A stretch of DNA of 64,000 nucleotides, taken from Parabacteroides sp. PF5-9. GTDB taxonomy: Bacteria > Bacteroidota > Bacteroidia > Bacteroidales > Tannerellaceae. Made by a program: the position numbers and the translations under genes. Below are positions 8,694 through 20,984 of the stretch, piece after piece (positions within the stretch are counted from its first letter, which is position 1; every line of letters begins with the position of its first letter). The notes beneath the pieces are model-generated. The model worked only from the letters and a program-made list of their open reading frames with translations, was not told where the DNA came from and did not search any database. The DNA lies in the NCBI RefSeq assembly GCF_029893105.1, contig NZ_JARXWG010000007.1, positions 62,001 to 126,000 on the forward strand, written 5' to 3'.

Positions 8694-9939
8694 AAATTTA
8701 TTAGGTTATTGTTTAGGGTTCCCCCCCTAGCGAACAAAGAAAAAAACAAAAAAGCGAAAAAACAAATAATTTCAAAGCGCAATACGACGTATAGAACGAC
8801 AAAAAACAGGCTATATATCCGAATGAATAGATCCAAAAGCACAACGAAGCCATGATCTCCTTCTCACAGGAATACACCAAATATCCCCTGAGTGTTTTTA
8901 TTTTTATTATCCACCTTCTATGCCCTCCTACACATTCCGTTATTTACATGTATACAAAACAGCATAATCCTATAAACTATCTAACATATTTCATCAAGCA
9001 CAATATATTTACTGCGATATATCGCTTCCTTGATATACCGTTAATATCATATACTTGAACATCTTTCTTTTATATATGCTTAATATGTACATTCTGATTA
9101 TGCATTTTATACATCAAAATCTATGTTTCATATATATACATCCATATAGATACTACACAAAACATATATATAATATATCGACATATTACTATATCTAAAC
9201 TATCATATTATATATATCCGATAATATATATAAATATTTTATATAATATATATATCCAATCTAAAATATCTATAACATCTAATATCATATTTACAATACA
9301 TTTAAAGCATATGTATAACATCCACAATATCAGTTGCAGTCAGGTCATATTTCATTTTAACATTTAAACACACTACTCAAACAGATATGTATCCATTTAT
9401 ATATCTATACATCACACATTTTTACTAGAAATAGAACCTTTAAAATCTAAAATAATTCAACATAAATTAATATTATAAAACACTCTATAAGGATATTTTC
9501 AAATACAAAACAAAATTTTCAAAAAACCCATTCAAGAAAAAAGCCAAGATAGCTAAATAATACGAAAACGTAACCCGCGCAAATCCAGACCAAACAAACA
9601 TAAAATTAGTCTGATTGCAGAATAGGGTGATTTAAACCCCTCCACCACTCGCCTATTTATGGACAAGAAATAAGGAAATACAAAAAAACGCAAGGATCTG
9701 AATCTTAATTATTCGTAATTCACTATCTATCAATCATCAATGTCGCATTTCAACAACTTTCAAAAAATAGCAATCCAGAAAGAACAGAGTCTGCAAACAG
9801 TTATATTCGACTCTGTTTCTATGCTGTCTGTCCCTTCGTGTGGTTTTTGAAAATCCACATATTATTCTCTTTACACCATCCTATAAAGATAAGAACATGA
9901 TTATGACTGCTTTTCTGTAGTATGCAAACTATATTTTTG

Positions 9940-10043
9940 TTATACCTACCTCTATTTTCTGTTAGAGGTACGTCTAAAATCATTTAGAGGTACGTCTAAA
10001 TCTGTTTAGAGGTACGTCTAAAATCATTTAGAGGTACCTCTAA
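9940..10043. repeat. Array A: 22-bp-period palindromic units
   Basis: The 16-bp unit TTAGAGGTACGTCTAA begins at 9962, 9984 and 10006, and TTAGAGGTACCTCTAA (a perfect palindrome) begins at 10028. The period is exactly 22 bp, with 6-bp spacers AATCAT, ATCTGT and AATCAT. A degenerate fifth unit at 9940-9955 (12 of 16 bases) keeps the phase. The array lies about 195 bp upstream of the ABC-F promoter and is the same family as array C (59292-59373). Confidence 0.9.
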
Positions 10044-10237
10044 CAAAAAAGTGTTCATTATATTTCAAATAAACCGACAGCGAAGTGACGTTTTTTTATT
10101 TGATTCATTCACGGAGTAATACCGCAAAAGGGGAAGATATTGTTGCCTACTCTAATCTTTGGCGCAGTTTCTCCCTGCTTTTGACACATTTACCTCCCCA
10201 GACGCGAACAAAAAAGTGAAACTGTATATAATTTTTG

Positions 10238-10245
10238 TACCTTTG
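10238..10245 (+). promoter_or_regulatory. Promoter -7 box of the ABC-F operon
   Basis: TACCTTTG matches the Bacteroidetes -7 consensus and lies 33 bp before the ATG. The -33 element is weak. Confidence 0.55.
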
Positions 10246-10269
10246 TACGCTTAATTTCGTAATTAATAG

Positions 10270-11892
<1,623 letters not shown>

Positions 11893-13731
11893 ATGAAACA
11901 ACGAATACTGTTCATATTAGCTGTATTCGTCGCATGGTTACCGGTATTTGTCATTCAGAAACCGGTATTCATGCTTTATCACCTTTCGCAGACCGCAGAC
12001 GTTTCTTTGACAGAATGGATACTGGTGATCTGGAACGGATTAAAACTGGATTGTACGATTTCGGGTTACCTTACTGTCATTCCGCTATTAGCGACACTTG
12101 TTTCTATATGGCTCAACGGCTCTTGGCTACAGAAATTCATGAAAGGTTATTTCCTGGTTATGGCCATACTGGTAGCTATTATTTTTGCCGTCGATGTCGC
12201 GTTGTATGGTTTCTGGGGATTTCGCTTGGACGCAACAGTGCTTTTCTATCTACAGTCGCCTAAAGATGCGATGGCCAGTGTACCTGTCGGCACTTTTTTC
12301 TTGCAAATAGCTGTTTGTGCGATTTATGCATTTGCCATCTATTCGTTTTTTAAACGACTGATCATCCCATTGGTTCCAGTGACAAAAGCGCATCAACGCT
12401 TACTGGGAAGTCTGGCTGTTATTCTTCTGGGAGGCTTATTATTTCTACCTATCCGTGGTGGTGTTACCACCTCTACGGCCAATGTCGGAATGGTCTATTT
12501 CAGCAAGAATCAGTTTTTGAATCATGCGGCTATCAATCCGACTTTCAGTCTGATAGCTTCACTTTCCAAACAGCAAGATTTTGCGGCACAATTTGATTTT
12601 TTTCCGGAAGAGAAACGCGAAGAACTCTTTAATCAATTAGTTGCTTCCGGCAATTCTTCTCCGGATGAAAGTTCTACATTATTAAATACGACACGTCCAA
12701 ATATCCTGATCATCTTACTGGAAAGCTTTTCGGCAAATGCCATCGAAGTGTTAGGCGGAGAAGCAGGAGTGACACCCAACCTGAACAGGCTTAGCCAAGA
12801 AGGTATCTTATTTACCAACCTATATGCGAACTCTTTTCGTACCGACAGAGGGATCGTTTCGGTCTTAAACGGTTATCTGGCTCAACCCACAACTTCAATC
12901 ATGAAATATCCGGCAAAAAGCCAGACATTGCCGTCGATCGCCCGTACATTGGCGGATAATGGGTATGTCAATAATATGTTATACGGTGGTGATATAAATT
13001 TCACCAATATGCAGAGTTATTTTTTCAGTTCGGGATATAGTCATATTACGGCCGACAGGGATTTCCCCCTCTCTACCCGGTTAAATAAATGGGGAGCAAA
13101 TGATAATGTCACCTTTTCATGGCTGTATGATTCGATGGTTGAAAAACAAAATTCCCCTACTCCATGGATGACTACCTTCCTCACACTGAGCAGTCACGAA
13201 CCGTTTGAAGTACCGTTTCATCACCTGGAACATCCCTACCTCAACTCTGTTGCTTTTACCGATAGTTGCATAGGCAGTTTTATCGATCGATTAAAGACAG
13301 AGCCCATATGGAAAGATTTGTTGGTCGTAATGGTTTCCGACCATGGATTCAGATATCCTGATCATATGCCGGAATATGATCCGCGACGCTATCATATTCC
13401 TATGATATGGTTGGGCGGTGCTGTAAAAGAGCCTCAAATAATCGATACATATGGGGTACAAACCGACCTGTCGGCCACTTTATTGAATCAGCTAAACCTT
13501 CCTTGTAACGAATTCACGTTCAGTAAAGATTTACAGAATCCGGCAGATCCACATTATGTGTTCTATACATTCAACAACGGTTTTGGATTTATAGATGAAA
13601 CAGGTCTCTCCGTTTTCGACAATGAAGGAGAAAAAACAGTACTAGAACAACCCACAACAGGAAGCACGCAACGTATTGAAAAAGGAAAAGCGTTATTGCA
13701 AACCCTTTATGATGATATGGGAGGAAGATAA
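11893..13731 (+). CDS. LTA-synthase-like phosphoglycerol transferase (alkaline phosphatase superfamily)
   Basis: This 612-residue membrane protein has about five N-terminal transmembrane helices (residues about 5-195) and a periplasmic sulfatase-fold domain. The nucleophile threonine is in NSFRTDRGIVSVLNGY, and metal ligands appear in ILLESFS and VSDHGFRYPDH. Relatives transfer phosphoglycerol or phosphoethanolamine groups to envelope glycans or lipids; the acceptor in Bacteroidetes is not known. Its ATG follows the ABC-F stop codon without a gap, which suggests translational coupling. Confidence 0.85.
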   Translation: MKQRILFILAVFVAWLPVFVIQKPVFMLYHLSQTADVSLTEWILVIWNGLKLDCTISGYLTVIPLLATLVSIWLNGSWLQKFMKGYFLVMAILVAIIFAVDVALYGFWGFRLDATVLFYLQSPKDAMASVPVGTFFLQIAVCAIYAFAIYSFFKRLIIPLVPVTKAHQRLLGSLAVILLGGLLFLPIRGGVTTSTANVGMVYFSKNQFLNHAAINPTFSLIASLSKQQDFAAQFDFFPEEKREELFNQLVASGNSSPDESSTLLNTTRPNILIILLESFSANAIEVLGGEAGVTPNLNRLSQEGILFTNLYANSFRTDRGIVSVLNGYLAQPTTSIMKYPAKSQTLPSIARTLADNGYVNNMLYGGDINFTNMQSYFFSSGYSHITADRDFPLSTRLNKWGANDNVTFSWLYDSMVEKQNSPTPWMTTFLTLSSHEPFEVPFHHLEHPYLNSVAFTDSCIGSFIDRLKTEPIWKDLLVVMVSDHGFRYPDHMPEYDPRRYHIPMIWLGGAVKEPQIIDTYGVQTDLSATLLNQLNLPCNEFTFSKDLQNPADPHYVFYTFNNGFGFIDETGLSVFDNEGEKTVLEQPTTGSTQRIEKGKALLQTLYDDMGGR

Positions 13732-13763
13732 AGGAGAGTTTTAAATAATTATCCTTCATCGTG

Positions 13764-13792
13764 TTTGATTCAAAAAACAAACACTATCTTTG
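13764..13792 (+). promoter_or_regulatory. Promoter of the histidine kinase/Ca-ATPase operon
   Basis: TTTG (13764-13767) is followed after 17 bp by TATCTTTG (13785-13792), a full match to the -7 consensus. The start would be near 13799, giving a leader of about 50 nt before the GTG at 13851. Confidence 0.6.
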
Positions 13793-13850
13793 CATAATTA
13801 GTGATATTGACAGATATATACCATTTTGAACTTCAACAACAAAGCAGACA

Positions 13851-16160
13851 GTGAACCGTATAAAACTATTTAGAGAGAGTAAATCCCTACTTACAATTAT
13901 CCTGATTGTATTCTTTTGCAGTCATTTCAATTTATCGGCTACGACAAATAGTCCCACATCCGATTATATCCTTATTCTGAACCCTGACGCAGCAACCTGT
14001 GCCTGGGGAGAAATGATGATCGTTCCTGTGGCAAAAGAGTTGAGAGAAAAATATCCGGAATTGGATGTGCATATCGAATATATGTATGGCCTTGGAATGA
14101 CCACAATGGAGGAAGTGGAGGGTTTTAAAACAAATTTATTTGAGAAATACAGTAAACCGCCTAAATATCTATTGCTCTTTGAAGCCGATATATATGGTTT
14201 CTTACATCAGGAGATTGCCGAACGCTGGAGTGATGTTCCGACCTTGCTGCTCGCACGCGAAGACTACATCGGACCACAACAGTATTACCTCGAACGCAAA
14301 GTTATTCCAGAGGCCGAACGTATCTCGCTGGGAAAAATGAGCCAAACAAACAAAAACCTGACAGCCATTATTAATCAGTTTGATGTTCCCGGTACGCTGG
14401 CGATCATGAAACAGATGCGTCCAAATATCGATAAGGTATTGTTTCTTACTGACGAACGTTATATCAGTGCCGTTCTGCGAAAAGAAGTGGAAGATGAATT
14501 GAAAACGAATTATCCGGAGTGGACTTTGGAGAATATGACACCGGACAAGCTAACGACTGATGAATTGATCAACATATTTCTTTCAACCCCGCAAGAGAGT
14601 GGTATCCTCTATTTTACCTGGTTTAATAATGAGTTGACTGGTGATAAAGATTTGATCTTACAAACCAATGCATACCGGATATTCAGCTTGTATGTCAATA
14701 CGCCGATTATTGCCCTTAACGACGTGGGGATTAAAGAGAGTGGTATGCTTGGGGGGAGTTATACACGCTTTGAACAAGTTTTCGAGATAACTTTGCAAAC
14801 AATAGATTGTATGATGGAAGGCCGAATCAAGGATCATATCATTTATGTTCCGACACCAATGCCGACATTCAACTATCTGGCAATGCTAAAGCATCATATT
14901 TCCTTGTCGCAAATTCCTTCAAACACCTATTTGTACAACCGCCCGCTCACTTTCCTGGAACGTAATAAAACGCTGATAATCTGGCTAACAATTATCATCA
15001 TGTTGAGTTTCTTCCTTGCCCGTCTGCTTTTGTTTTTGCAAAAACGTAAAATGCAGGATAAAGAGATCAAATTATTGGAAAAATATGGGAACTTATTCAA
15101 TAATATGCCGCTTGGATATCAGCAGTTGCAATTAATTTCGGACGAAAAAGGAGAACCTATCGATTTTCTGATCTCTGAAATTAACCCCAACCTAGACGAA
15201 CTGTTGGAACCCTCGATACATTTAGTCAATAAAAAAGTCAGCGAGGTCTGTCCTCATCTGCAACCTAAATTTATCAATCTGTATAAAACCGTCAAGAGTT
15301 CTAAGGAACAAAAGGCGGATATCACTTATTATCATGAAAATACCGGACAGTATTTCAGCGTAATCATCTCTTTTTCAAGCGCCAACGACTGCTTGGATCT
15401 CTTTTTTGTGGATACAACCGAATTGTACAAAACGCAACAGGAATTGACAACAGCCAAAGACAGGGCGGAAGATGCCAACCGGTTAAAATCAGCTTTCTTG
15501 GCAAATATGAGTCACGAAATACGTACACCACTCAACGCGATCGTCGGATTCTCCAGCATACTCTCCACAGCTGAAGATGAAGAAGAAAAACAAAATTATA
15601 TCAATATTATTGAAAGTAATAACCAACTACTTCTGCAACTGATAAACGACATCCTGGATTTATCGAAAATCGAAGCGGGAGTAATGGATTATAATTACAC
15701 GAATATTAATCTGAATACACTATTAACAGAACTGAAAGATTCGACTCAAAACAGAGTGAAAAAGAATGTGGAAGTTCTGTTTGATGAGAAACTGCCTATC
15801 TGTTATATACATGCGGAGAAGACGCGCTTGACTCAAGTGATGAACAATCTATTAAGTAATGCGTCCAAATTTACCAAAGAAGGGTCTATTCGTATTGGAT
15901 ACAAAGTTAATAATGAAGATACTCTTTATTTCTATGTGGCTGATACGGGAAGTGGCATTTCGAAAGATCAGCTGGGAACTATTTTCGGACGGTTTGTCAA
16001 ACTAAACAATTTTGTGCCTGGAACCGGATTAGGATTATCACTTTGTCAGACCATTGTGCATAGTATGGGTGGAGAGATCGGCGTAAATTCAGAAGAGGGT
16101 AAAGGTACGACATTCTGGTTTACAATCCCCTACCGTCCAGTTGAAACAGATACCCAATAA
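13851..16160 (+). CDS. Sensor histidine kinase with periplasmic-binding-like sensor
   Basis: This 769-residue protein starts at GTG. It has an N-terminal signal or anchor segment (about residues 11-30), then a large periplasmic region (about 35-370) resembling an ABC-type substrate-binding domain. A transmembrane helix (about 374-396), a PAS-like cytoplasmic region, the HisKA H-box [16 protein letters not shown] (His about 555) and a HATPase domain with GSGISKDQL and [13 protein letters not shown] follow. It ends without a receiver domain, and no response regulator is adjacent, so its partner is elsewhere. The next gene, a Ca2+ ATPase, starts 9 bp downstream, so the pair is probably co-transcribed. 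Confidence 0.88.
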   Translation: MNRIKLFRESKSLLTIILIVFFCSHFNLSATTNSPTSDYILILNPDAATCAWGEMMIVPVAKELREKYPELDVHIEYMYGLGMTTMEEVEGFKTNLFEKYSKPPKYLLLFEADIYGFLHQEIAERWSDVPTLLLAREDYIGPQQYYLERKVIPEAERISLGKMSQTNKNLTAIINQFDVPGTLAIMKQMRPNIDKVLFLTDERYISAVLRKEVEDELKTNYPEWTLENMTPDKLTTDELINIFLSTPQESGILYFTWFNNELTGDKDLILQTNAYRIFSLYVNTPIIALNDVGIKESGMLGGSYTRFEQVFEITLQTIDCMMEGRIKDHIIYVPTPMPTFNYLAMLKHHISLSQIPSNTYLYNRPLTFLERNKTLIIWLTIIIMLSFFLARLLLFLQKRKMQDKEIKLLEKYGNLFNNMPLGYQQLQLISDEKGEPIDFLISEINPNLDELLEPSIHLVNKKVSEVCPHLQPKFINLYKTVKSSKEQKADITYYHENTGQYFSVIISFSSANDCLDLFFVDTTELYKTQQELTTAKDRAEDANRLKSAFLANMSHEIRTPLNAIVGFSSILSTAEDEEEKQNYINIIESNNQLLLQLINDILDLSKIEAGVMDYNYTNINLNTLLTELKDSTQNRVKKNVEVLFDEKLPICYIHAEKTRLTQVMNNLLSNASKFTKEGSIRIGYKVNNEDTLYFYVADTGSGISKDQLGTIFGRFVKLNNFVPGTGLGLSLCQTIVHSMGGEIGVNSEEGKGTTFWFTIPYRPVETDTQ

Positions 16161-16169
16161 ACACATCTT

Positions 16170-18848
16170 ATGGAAAAAAAACACCAGTATCAGGGTTTGA
16201 CTGGACAGGAAGTTGAAGAAAGTCGGAGACTTCATGGTGAAAACATACTAACCCCTCCCCCAAGAACCTCCTTATGGAAATTATTTCTTGAAAAATTCGA
16301 TGATCCTATCATTCGGATTTTATTAGTCGCCTGGTTGCTTTCGATGATTATTGCAGCCGTGCATTGTTGGGGACCGGAACAGGAAGGCTTTAAAGCATTT
16401 CTGGAGCCTATTGGGATCTTTTTTGCTATTATATTAGCCAGTGGTGTCGGATTTCTTTTTGAGGTAAGAGCCAACAAAGCGTTCGATATTTTGAATACAG
16501 TCAACGACGACAACCTGGTGAAAGTCATCAGGGAAGGACATATCAAACAAATACCGAAAAAAGAAGTCGTAGTCAATGATATTGTTATTCTCGAAACAGG
16601 AGAAGAAGTGCCGGCAGATGGCCATCTATTGGAAGCGATCTCTCTACAAATCAACGAATCGACACTGACGGGCGAACCGGTTATCAGTAAGACGACCAAT
16701 GAAGCCGACTTTAAATTGGACGCAACCTATCCATCAAATAGGGTTATGCGTGGAACAACGGTCATCGACGGCCATGGGATCTTCCTGGTAGACCAAGTGG
16801 GAGATGCTACCGGTTATGGAAGAGTTTACGAAGGTGCTCAAATCGATAACGGCATCGAAACCCCGCTACAGATACAGCTAAAACGTCTGGCCAGTCTGAT
16901 TAGTAAAGCAGGATATACGATAGCCGGGGTTACTTTTATCGCCTTACTGGTGAAATTACTACTCGCTTCACCCGGCATGCCTTTGATAGATCTGATCAGT
17001 GATATACTGAATATATTCATGATAGCGGTAACTTTGATTGTTGTTTCTGTTCCGGAAGGCCTCCCAATGAGTGTGACCTTAAGTTTGGCTTTGAGTATGA
17101 ATCGCATGCTCAAAACAAACAACCTCGTCCGAAAAATGCACGCTTGCGAAACAATGGGAGCAACGACAGTTATTTGTACGGATAAAACCGGAACACTGAC
17201 TCAAAACCAAATGCAGGTCTACGAAACAAATTTCTATAACCTGAGCCAACAACAATTAAGAGATGATGAACTGAGTCTATTAATTAAAGAAGGAATATCT
17301 GTAAACTCTACCGCTTACCTCGATTTTTCGGAAGAAAAAATTAAGGCTTTGGGTAATCCGACAGAAGCGGCACTCCTTTTATGGCTCAATAGCAAAGGAA
17401 TTAATTACCTGGATCTGCGTGAAAATACCGAAGTCATTGATCAGTTGACATTCTCTACCGAACGAAAATATATGGCTACCATTGTTCAATCGGAATTGCT
17501 TAATAAAAAGATCCTGTATGTAAAGGGTGCTCCTGAAATCGTTCTGGCTAAAAGTAAACGGGTAGCAATAGACGATAGCTGTAAATCTGTTGACGAATGT
17601 AAAGCGGGTATTGAGACTCAGCTATTAGCATATCAGAACCAGGCCATGCGTACATTAGGATTTGCTTATCAAATCATTGACGAAGAACAAGAAGATAACT
17701 TCTTCGAAAATGGACACCTCCAACATGCTGATCTCACGTATGTCGGTATTGTCGCAATTTCCGACCCTGTACGCGAAGATGTTCCTGAAGCTGTTCGAAG
17801 TTGTCTAAATGCAGGTATCGCGGTGAAAATCGTTACAGGAGATACGCCTGGAACAGCCAAAGAAATCGGTCGTCAAATCGGGATATGGACAGAGGATGAT
17901 TCCGATAAAAACATCATTACAGGTCCGGAGTTTGAGGCGTTGAGCGACAATGAAGCACTTAACAGGGTTATGGATTTAAAAATCATGTGTCGTGCACGCC
18001 CTACTGACAAACAACGATTAGTCAGACTATTACAGAAAAAGGAAGCGGTAGTTGCTGTCACAGGAGATGGAACAAACGATGCACCGGCATTAAAAGCAGC
18101 CCAAGTCGGATTATCCATGGGAGACGGTACCTCAGTAGCTAAAGAAGCAAGTGATATAACAATTCTGGATAACTCCTTTAGTAGTATAACACGCGCTGTT
18201 ATGTGGGGACGTTCACTTTATCGGAACATCCAAAAATTCTTGGTATTCCAACTCACTATTAATGTTGTGGCCTGTTTAATAGTATTGCTCGGCTCACTGT
18301 TGGGCACAGAGTCTCCACTAACCATTACCCAAATGTTGTGGGTAAACCTCATCATGGACACTTTCGCTGCCGCTGCATTAGCCTCCCTCCCTCCCAATGA
18401 GAGAGTGATGAAAGACAAACCTCGTCGGAGTGGAAAAAATGGAGATTTTATCATATCCCGCCCAATGCGTTATGATATATTCGGTGTAGGATTTGCCTTT
18501 GTTGTCATACTACTGGGTCTACTCTATTATTTTCAGCGTGAAAACGGATTAACCCCCTATAATCTATCCTGGTTCTTTACGTTCTTTGTTATGCTCCAAT
18601 TCTGGAACATGTTTAATGCAAAAGCATTCAAAGAAGGAAAGTCAGCCTTTGCCAATTTAAATGAGAGTAAAACCTTTTTATTTGTTGCATGTATCATCTT
18701 AATCGGACAATACCTGATTGTCACATTCGGAGGAGAAATGTTTAACGTTGTTCCATTAACATGGAAAGATTGGGGCATCATTGTCGGTTCAACATCTATT
18801 GTCCTGTGGATCGGTGAAATAACTCGCCTATTCAGTAGTAAACAGTAA
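16170..18848 (+). CDS. P-type Ca2+ ATPase (PMCA/SERCA-like)
   Basis: This 892-residue inner-membrane pump has all P-type landmarks: the actuator loop LTGEPVI, the membrane calcium-site motif VPEGLPMSVTLSLALSMNRM, the phosphorylation site CTDKTGTLTQNQM (Asp about 337), and the hinge TGDGTNDAPALKAA. A C-terminal block of transmembrane helices follows. It should export Ca2+ (possibly Mn2+) using ATP. The N-terminal cation ATPase domain (QGLTGQEVEESRRLHGEN) is intact. It directly follows the histidine kinase. Confidence 0.92.
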   Translation: MEKKHQYQGLTGQEVEESRRLHGENILTPPPRTSLWKLFLEKFDDPIIRILLVAWLLSMIIAAVHCWGPEQEGFKAFLEPIGIFFAIILASGVGFLFEVRANKAFDILNTVNDDNLVKVIREGHIKQIPKKEVVVNDIVILETGEEVPADGHLLEAISLQINESTLTGEPVISKTTNEADFKLDATYPSNRVMRGTTVIDGHGIFLVDQVGDATGYGRVYEGAQIDNGIETPLQIQLKRLASLISKAGYTIAGVTFIALLVKLLLASPGMPLIDLISDILNIFMIAVTLIVVSVPEGLPMSVTLSLALSMNRMLKTNNLVRKMHACETMGATTVICTDKTGTLTQNQMQVYETNFYNLSQQQLRDDELSLLIKEGISVNSTAYLDFSEEKIKALGNPTEAALLLWLNSKGINYLDLRENTEVIDQLTFSTERKYMATIVQSELLNKKILYVKGAPEIVLAKSKRVAIDDSCKSVDECKAGIETQLLAYQNQAMRTLGFAYQIIDEEQEDNFFENGHLQHADLTYVGIVAISDPVREDVPEAVRSCLNAGIAVKIVTGDTPGTAKEIGRQIGIWTEDDSDKNIITGPEFEALSDNEALNRVMDLKIMCRARPTDKQRLVRLLQKKEAVVAVTGDGTNDAPALKAAQVGLSMGDGTSVAKEASDITILDNSFSSITRAVMWGRSLYRNIQKFLVFQLTINVVACLIVLLGSLLGTESPLTITQMLWVNLIMDTFAAAALASLPPNERVMKDKPRRSGKNGDFIISRPMRYDIFGVGFAFVVILLGLLYYFQRENGLTPYNLSWFFTFFVMLQFWNMFNAKAFKEGKSAFANLNESKTFLFVACIILIGQYLIVTFGGEMFNVVPLTWKDWGIIVGSTSIVLWIGEITRLFSSKQ

Positions 18849-18909
18849 AAAAATAATCCCTTCTACCTCAAACAATATAAATAAAGATACGGAAATTTAA
18901 TTCAAAATG

Positions 18910-18939
18910 TTGCATATTCAAAAAAACACCCTATCTTTG
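18910..18939 (+). promoter_or_regulatory. tRNA-Phe promoter
   Basis: TTG (18910-18912), a 19-bp spacer and TATCTTTG (18932-18939) give a good Bacteroidetes promoter ending 19 bp before the tRNA. Confidence 0.7.
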
Positions 18940-18958
18940 CACCCGTATTCAAAACCAC

Positions 18959-19031
18959 GGTGCCATAGCTCAGTTGGTAGAGCAAAGGACTGAAAATCCT
19001 TGTGTCCCCGGTTCGATTCCTGGTGGCACCA
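18959..19031 (+). tRNA. tRNA-Phe (GAA)
   Basis: This 73-nt cloverleaf has acceptor arms GGTGCCA/TGGCACC with discriminator A, a D-loop AGCTCAGTTGGTAGAGC, an anticodon loop CTGAAAA with anticodon GAA, and a T-loop GGTTCGATTCC. The CCA end is not encoded. The 3' end is the integration site of two tandem islands. Confidence 0.97.
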
Positions 19032-19032
19032 C
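19011..19032 (+). other. att1: island attachment site in tRNA-Phe 3' end
   Basis: The 22 bp from GTTCGATTCC to GGCACCAC are repeated exactly at 34405-34426, and with 19 of 22 matches at 43821-43842. This marks the integration target of both islands. Confidence 0.88.
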
Positions 19033-19054
19033 GAATAAGAAAAGCAAAAAAGAG

Positions 19055-19089
19055 AAAATCCCTGAAAGTCAATCACTTTCAGGGATTTT
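19055..19089 (+). terminator. Terminator after att1
   Basis: A perfect 15-bp stem (19055-19069 with 19075-19089; core ATCCCTGAAAGT) has a 5-nt loop and a T-rich tail. Related hairpins with the core AAATCCCTGAAA follow att2 and att3. Confidence 0.85.
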
Positions 19090-19146
19090 TCTTTTCTCAC
19101 GAAAGTGCAAAATAGGGCAAAAAATAACGTTCTTGGTGGCGTAATC

Positions 19147-19167
19147 GGTGACTTTTTCGAGACTATT
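19147..19167 (+). repeat. Island 1 left-end direct repeat
   Basis: GGTGACTTTTTNGAGANTATT occurs here and at 34334-34354, near opposite ends of island 1. Such subterminal repeats could be arm-type integrase sites. This copy also has inverted symmetry with AGTCACC at 19174-19180. Confidence 0.5.
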
Positions 19168-19271
19168 AAAAATAGTCACCAATTCGATTTTAATTCGCTG
19201 GTATGCTGTATTTTGCATAAGTTTATTTAGGGCTTATTTCCGTAATTTTGAACCATTAAAATTGAAAGGAA

Positions 19272-20492
19272 ATGAGAAGAAATTCATTTGGAGTTTTGTT
19301 CTTCTTAAAGAAGAACCAGTTACTTAAGAGTGGAGAAGCTCCCGTAAGCATGAGAATCACTGTCAATGGACAACGTGAGGAGATTCGTACGAAAAAAAGT
19401 ATTAACCCTTCGCTTTGGAATCAAGCCAAAGAATGTTCCAGAGGTCGCAATAGAAAGTCCAGAGACCTTAACGACTACATTGAATCGGCACAGATAAAAC
19501 TATCACAACTCTTCAATACTATGGAACAGGACGGTAAAACGATTACTGCCAAGATTCTTCGAAATAAATTCTTGGGGATGGATGAAGAAGACCGCAAAAC
19601 CTTAGTCGCTTTTTTCAATGAGCATAACGAACAATGTCGCAAACTAATCGGAATAGACTATGTGGATATTACAATCAGGCGGTATGAATGTTGTGCCCGC
19701 TATCTGCAAGAGCTTATTCGTGAAAAATATGGTGAAGATGACCTGTTGTTGAGGGAGGTTAATAGTGAGTTTGTCCGCAGTTTTGAGTTCTTTATGAAAA
19801 CGGAGAAGAGATGTGCACAGAATACGGTTATTCGTTATATGAAGTGTTTCAAAAAGGTGATTCACTTGGCAATTGCTAATGAATATATAGTTCGTAATCC
19901 GTTTGCTGGCATCAAATTCCACGAAGTTCCGGTCAATAAAGAGTTTCTAACAATGGACGAAATCAACCGGCTTGCCGAAAAAGAATTTAAAATTCACCGA
20001 TTGGAGTTGGTCAGAGATGTCTTTTTATTTTGCACATACACCGGATTGGCATTCATTGATGTTTATAATCTGAGGAAAGAACATATTGTAATGGACAACA
20101 ATGGTAATCCTTGGATTCGTAAAACCCGTGAAAAGACAAACAATATGTGTAACATCCCATTGTTAAGCATTCCTGTTAAAATTTTAGCGAAGTACGAAAA
20201 TCATCCGATTTGTTTGGAAAAAGGCGTTTTGCTTCCGGTAATGTGTAATCAACGCATGAATTCATACTTGAAGGAAATTGCTGATTTATGCGAAATTAAG
20301 AAGCATCTGACTACGCACACCGCACGTCATACGGCGGCTTCGGTAATTTTTTTGGCAAACAATGTATCGTTGCCCAATGTGGCAAAAATGCTCGGTCATT
20401 CCAATACCCGTATGACGCAACATTATGCCAAAGTTTTGGATCAAAGTATTTTAAAAGACATGCAAGAGGTTGAGCTGAGAATAAACAGTTAG
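19272..20492 (+). CDS. Tyrosine recombinase/integrase of island 1
   Basis: This 406-residue Bacteroidetes-type integrase has an N-terminal arm-binding region (about 1-95), a SAM-like core-binding domain (about 105-200) and a catalytic domain with THTARHTAAS (about 348-356), LGHSNTRMTQHYAK and nucleophile Tyr near residue 384. The position of the first catalytic Arg reads CTYTGLAFIDV, without Arg, a substitution also known in the CTnDOT integrase group. It lies 240 bp from the tRNA-Phe attachment site and should catalyse integration and excision there. It is a homologue of the island 2 integrase at 34665. Confidence 0.92.
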   Translation: MRRNSFGVLFFLKKNQLLKSGEAPVSMRITVNGQREEIRTKKSINPSLWNQAKECSRGRNRKSRDLNDYIESAQIKLSQLFNTMEQDGKTITAKILRNKFLGMDEEDRKTLVAFFNEHNEQCRKLIGIDYVDITIRRYECCARYLQELIREKYGEDDLLLREVNSEFVRSFEFFMKTEKRCAQNTVIRYMKCFKKVIHLAIANEYIVRNPFAGIKFHEVPVNKEFLTMDEINRLAEKEFKIHRLELVRDVFLFCTYTGLAFIDVYNLRKEHIVMDNNGNPWIRKTREKTNNMCNIPLLSIPVKILAKYENHPICLEKGVLLPVMCNQRMNSYLKEIADLCEIKKHLTTHTARHTAASVIFLANNVSLPNVAKMLGHSNTRMTQHYAKVLDQSILKDMQEVELRINS

Positions 20493-20684
20493 AATGTCTA
20501 ATTCCAAATTTTCCTTCTCTTTAACCGATATACAAAGATATGCTCCGACCTAAAACACAAGACCAAGCTTCGTTTCCGATAAAAATCTTCCGAATCCTAT
20601 GGATTAGTGTATTTTTATCGGAAAGTCTTGCTTATTTAGTTCTCCGCATAGAAGATGCATATCGGTTGAAAAGAAGAAAAAACA

Positions 20685-20984
20685 TTAACCTAAAGTTTTT
20701 CGATACCCTTCGTCCAACATATGCTGAATATCCGACTCCCGATAGAGTATTTTTCCGCCCAACTTACAATAGGGCAACAGACCTTCGTCTCGATAATTCT
20801 GTAAAACACGACGGCTCAACTTTAAACGTTCTGATACTTCTCTGTCAGTCAGATAACGTTCTCCCTTCAGCATTGGACGATAATTTTTAGTCAGATTTTC
20901 CAAACCATCCAGCATATTTTCAAGGGATTTAAAGAACGATACGATTCGTTCGTCGCTATGCGTTATCAAATTATCATTATCCAT
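20685..20984 (-). CDS. Small HTH protein (excisionase-like), second of pair
   Basis: This 99-residue protein has a MerR/excisionase-type helix-turn-helix: YLTDREVSERLKLSRRVLQNY, then GLLPYCKLGGKILYRESDI. It overlaps the upstream partner gene by one base (TAATG), so the two are translationally coupled. The same pair of genes lies behind the island 2 integrase (35952 and 36253). A role in excision or in regulation of the integrase is likely but unproven. Confidence 0.75.
   Translation of the reverse strand: MDNDNLITHSDERIVSFFKSLENMLDGLENLTKNYRPMLKGERYLTDREVSERLKLSRRVLQNYRDEGLLPYCKLGGKILYRESDIQHMLDEGYRKTLG

Noticed and set aside
8852-9058. 68-residue open frame in the AT-rich gap
   Set aside because: Low-complexity composition in extremely AT-rich DNA, with no family resemblance.
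9940-10043. CRISPR-like array
   Set aside because: Units are palindromic 16-mers with 6-bp, nearly identical spacers. There are no spacer-length unique sequences, leader or cas genes. The same holds for arrays B and C.
13851-16160. Hybrid two-component system
   Set aside because: The kinase ends right after the HATPase domain, with no receiver or AraC output domain, so it is a classical kinase.
20540-20890. Plus-strand frame of 116 residues behind the island 1 integrase
   Set aside because: It overlaps the well-supported HTH gene on the opposite strand and has no recognisable features.
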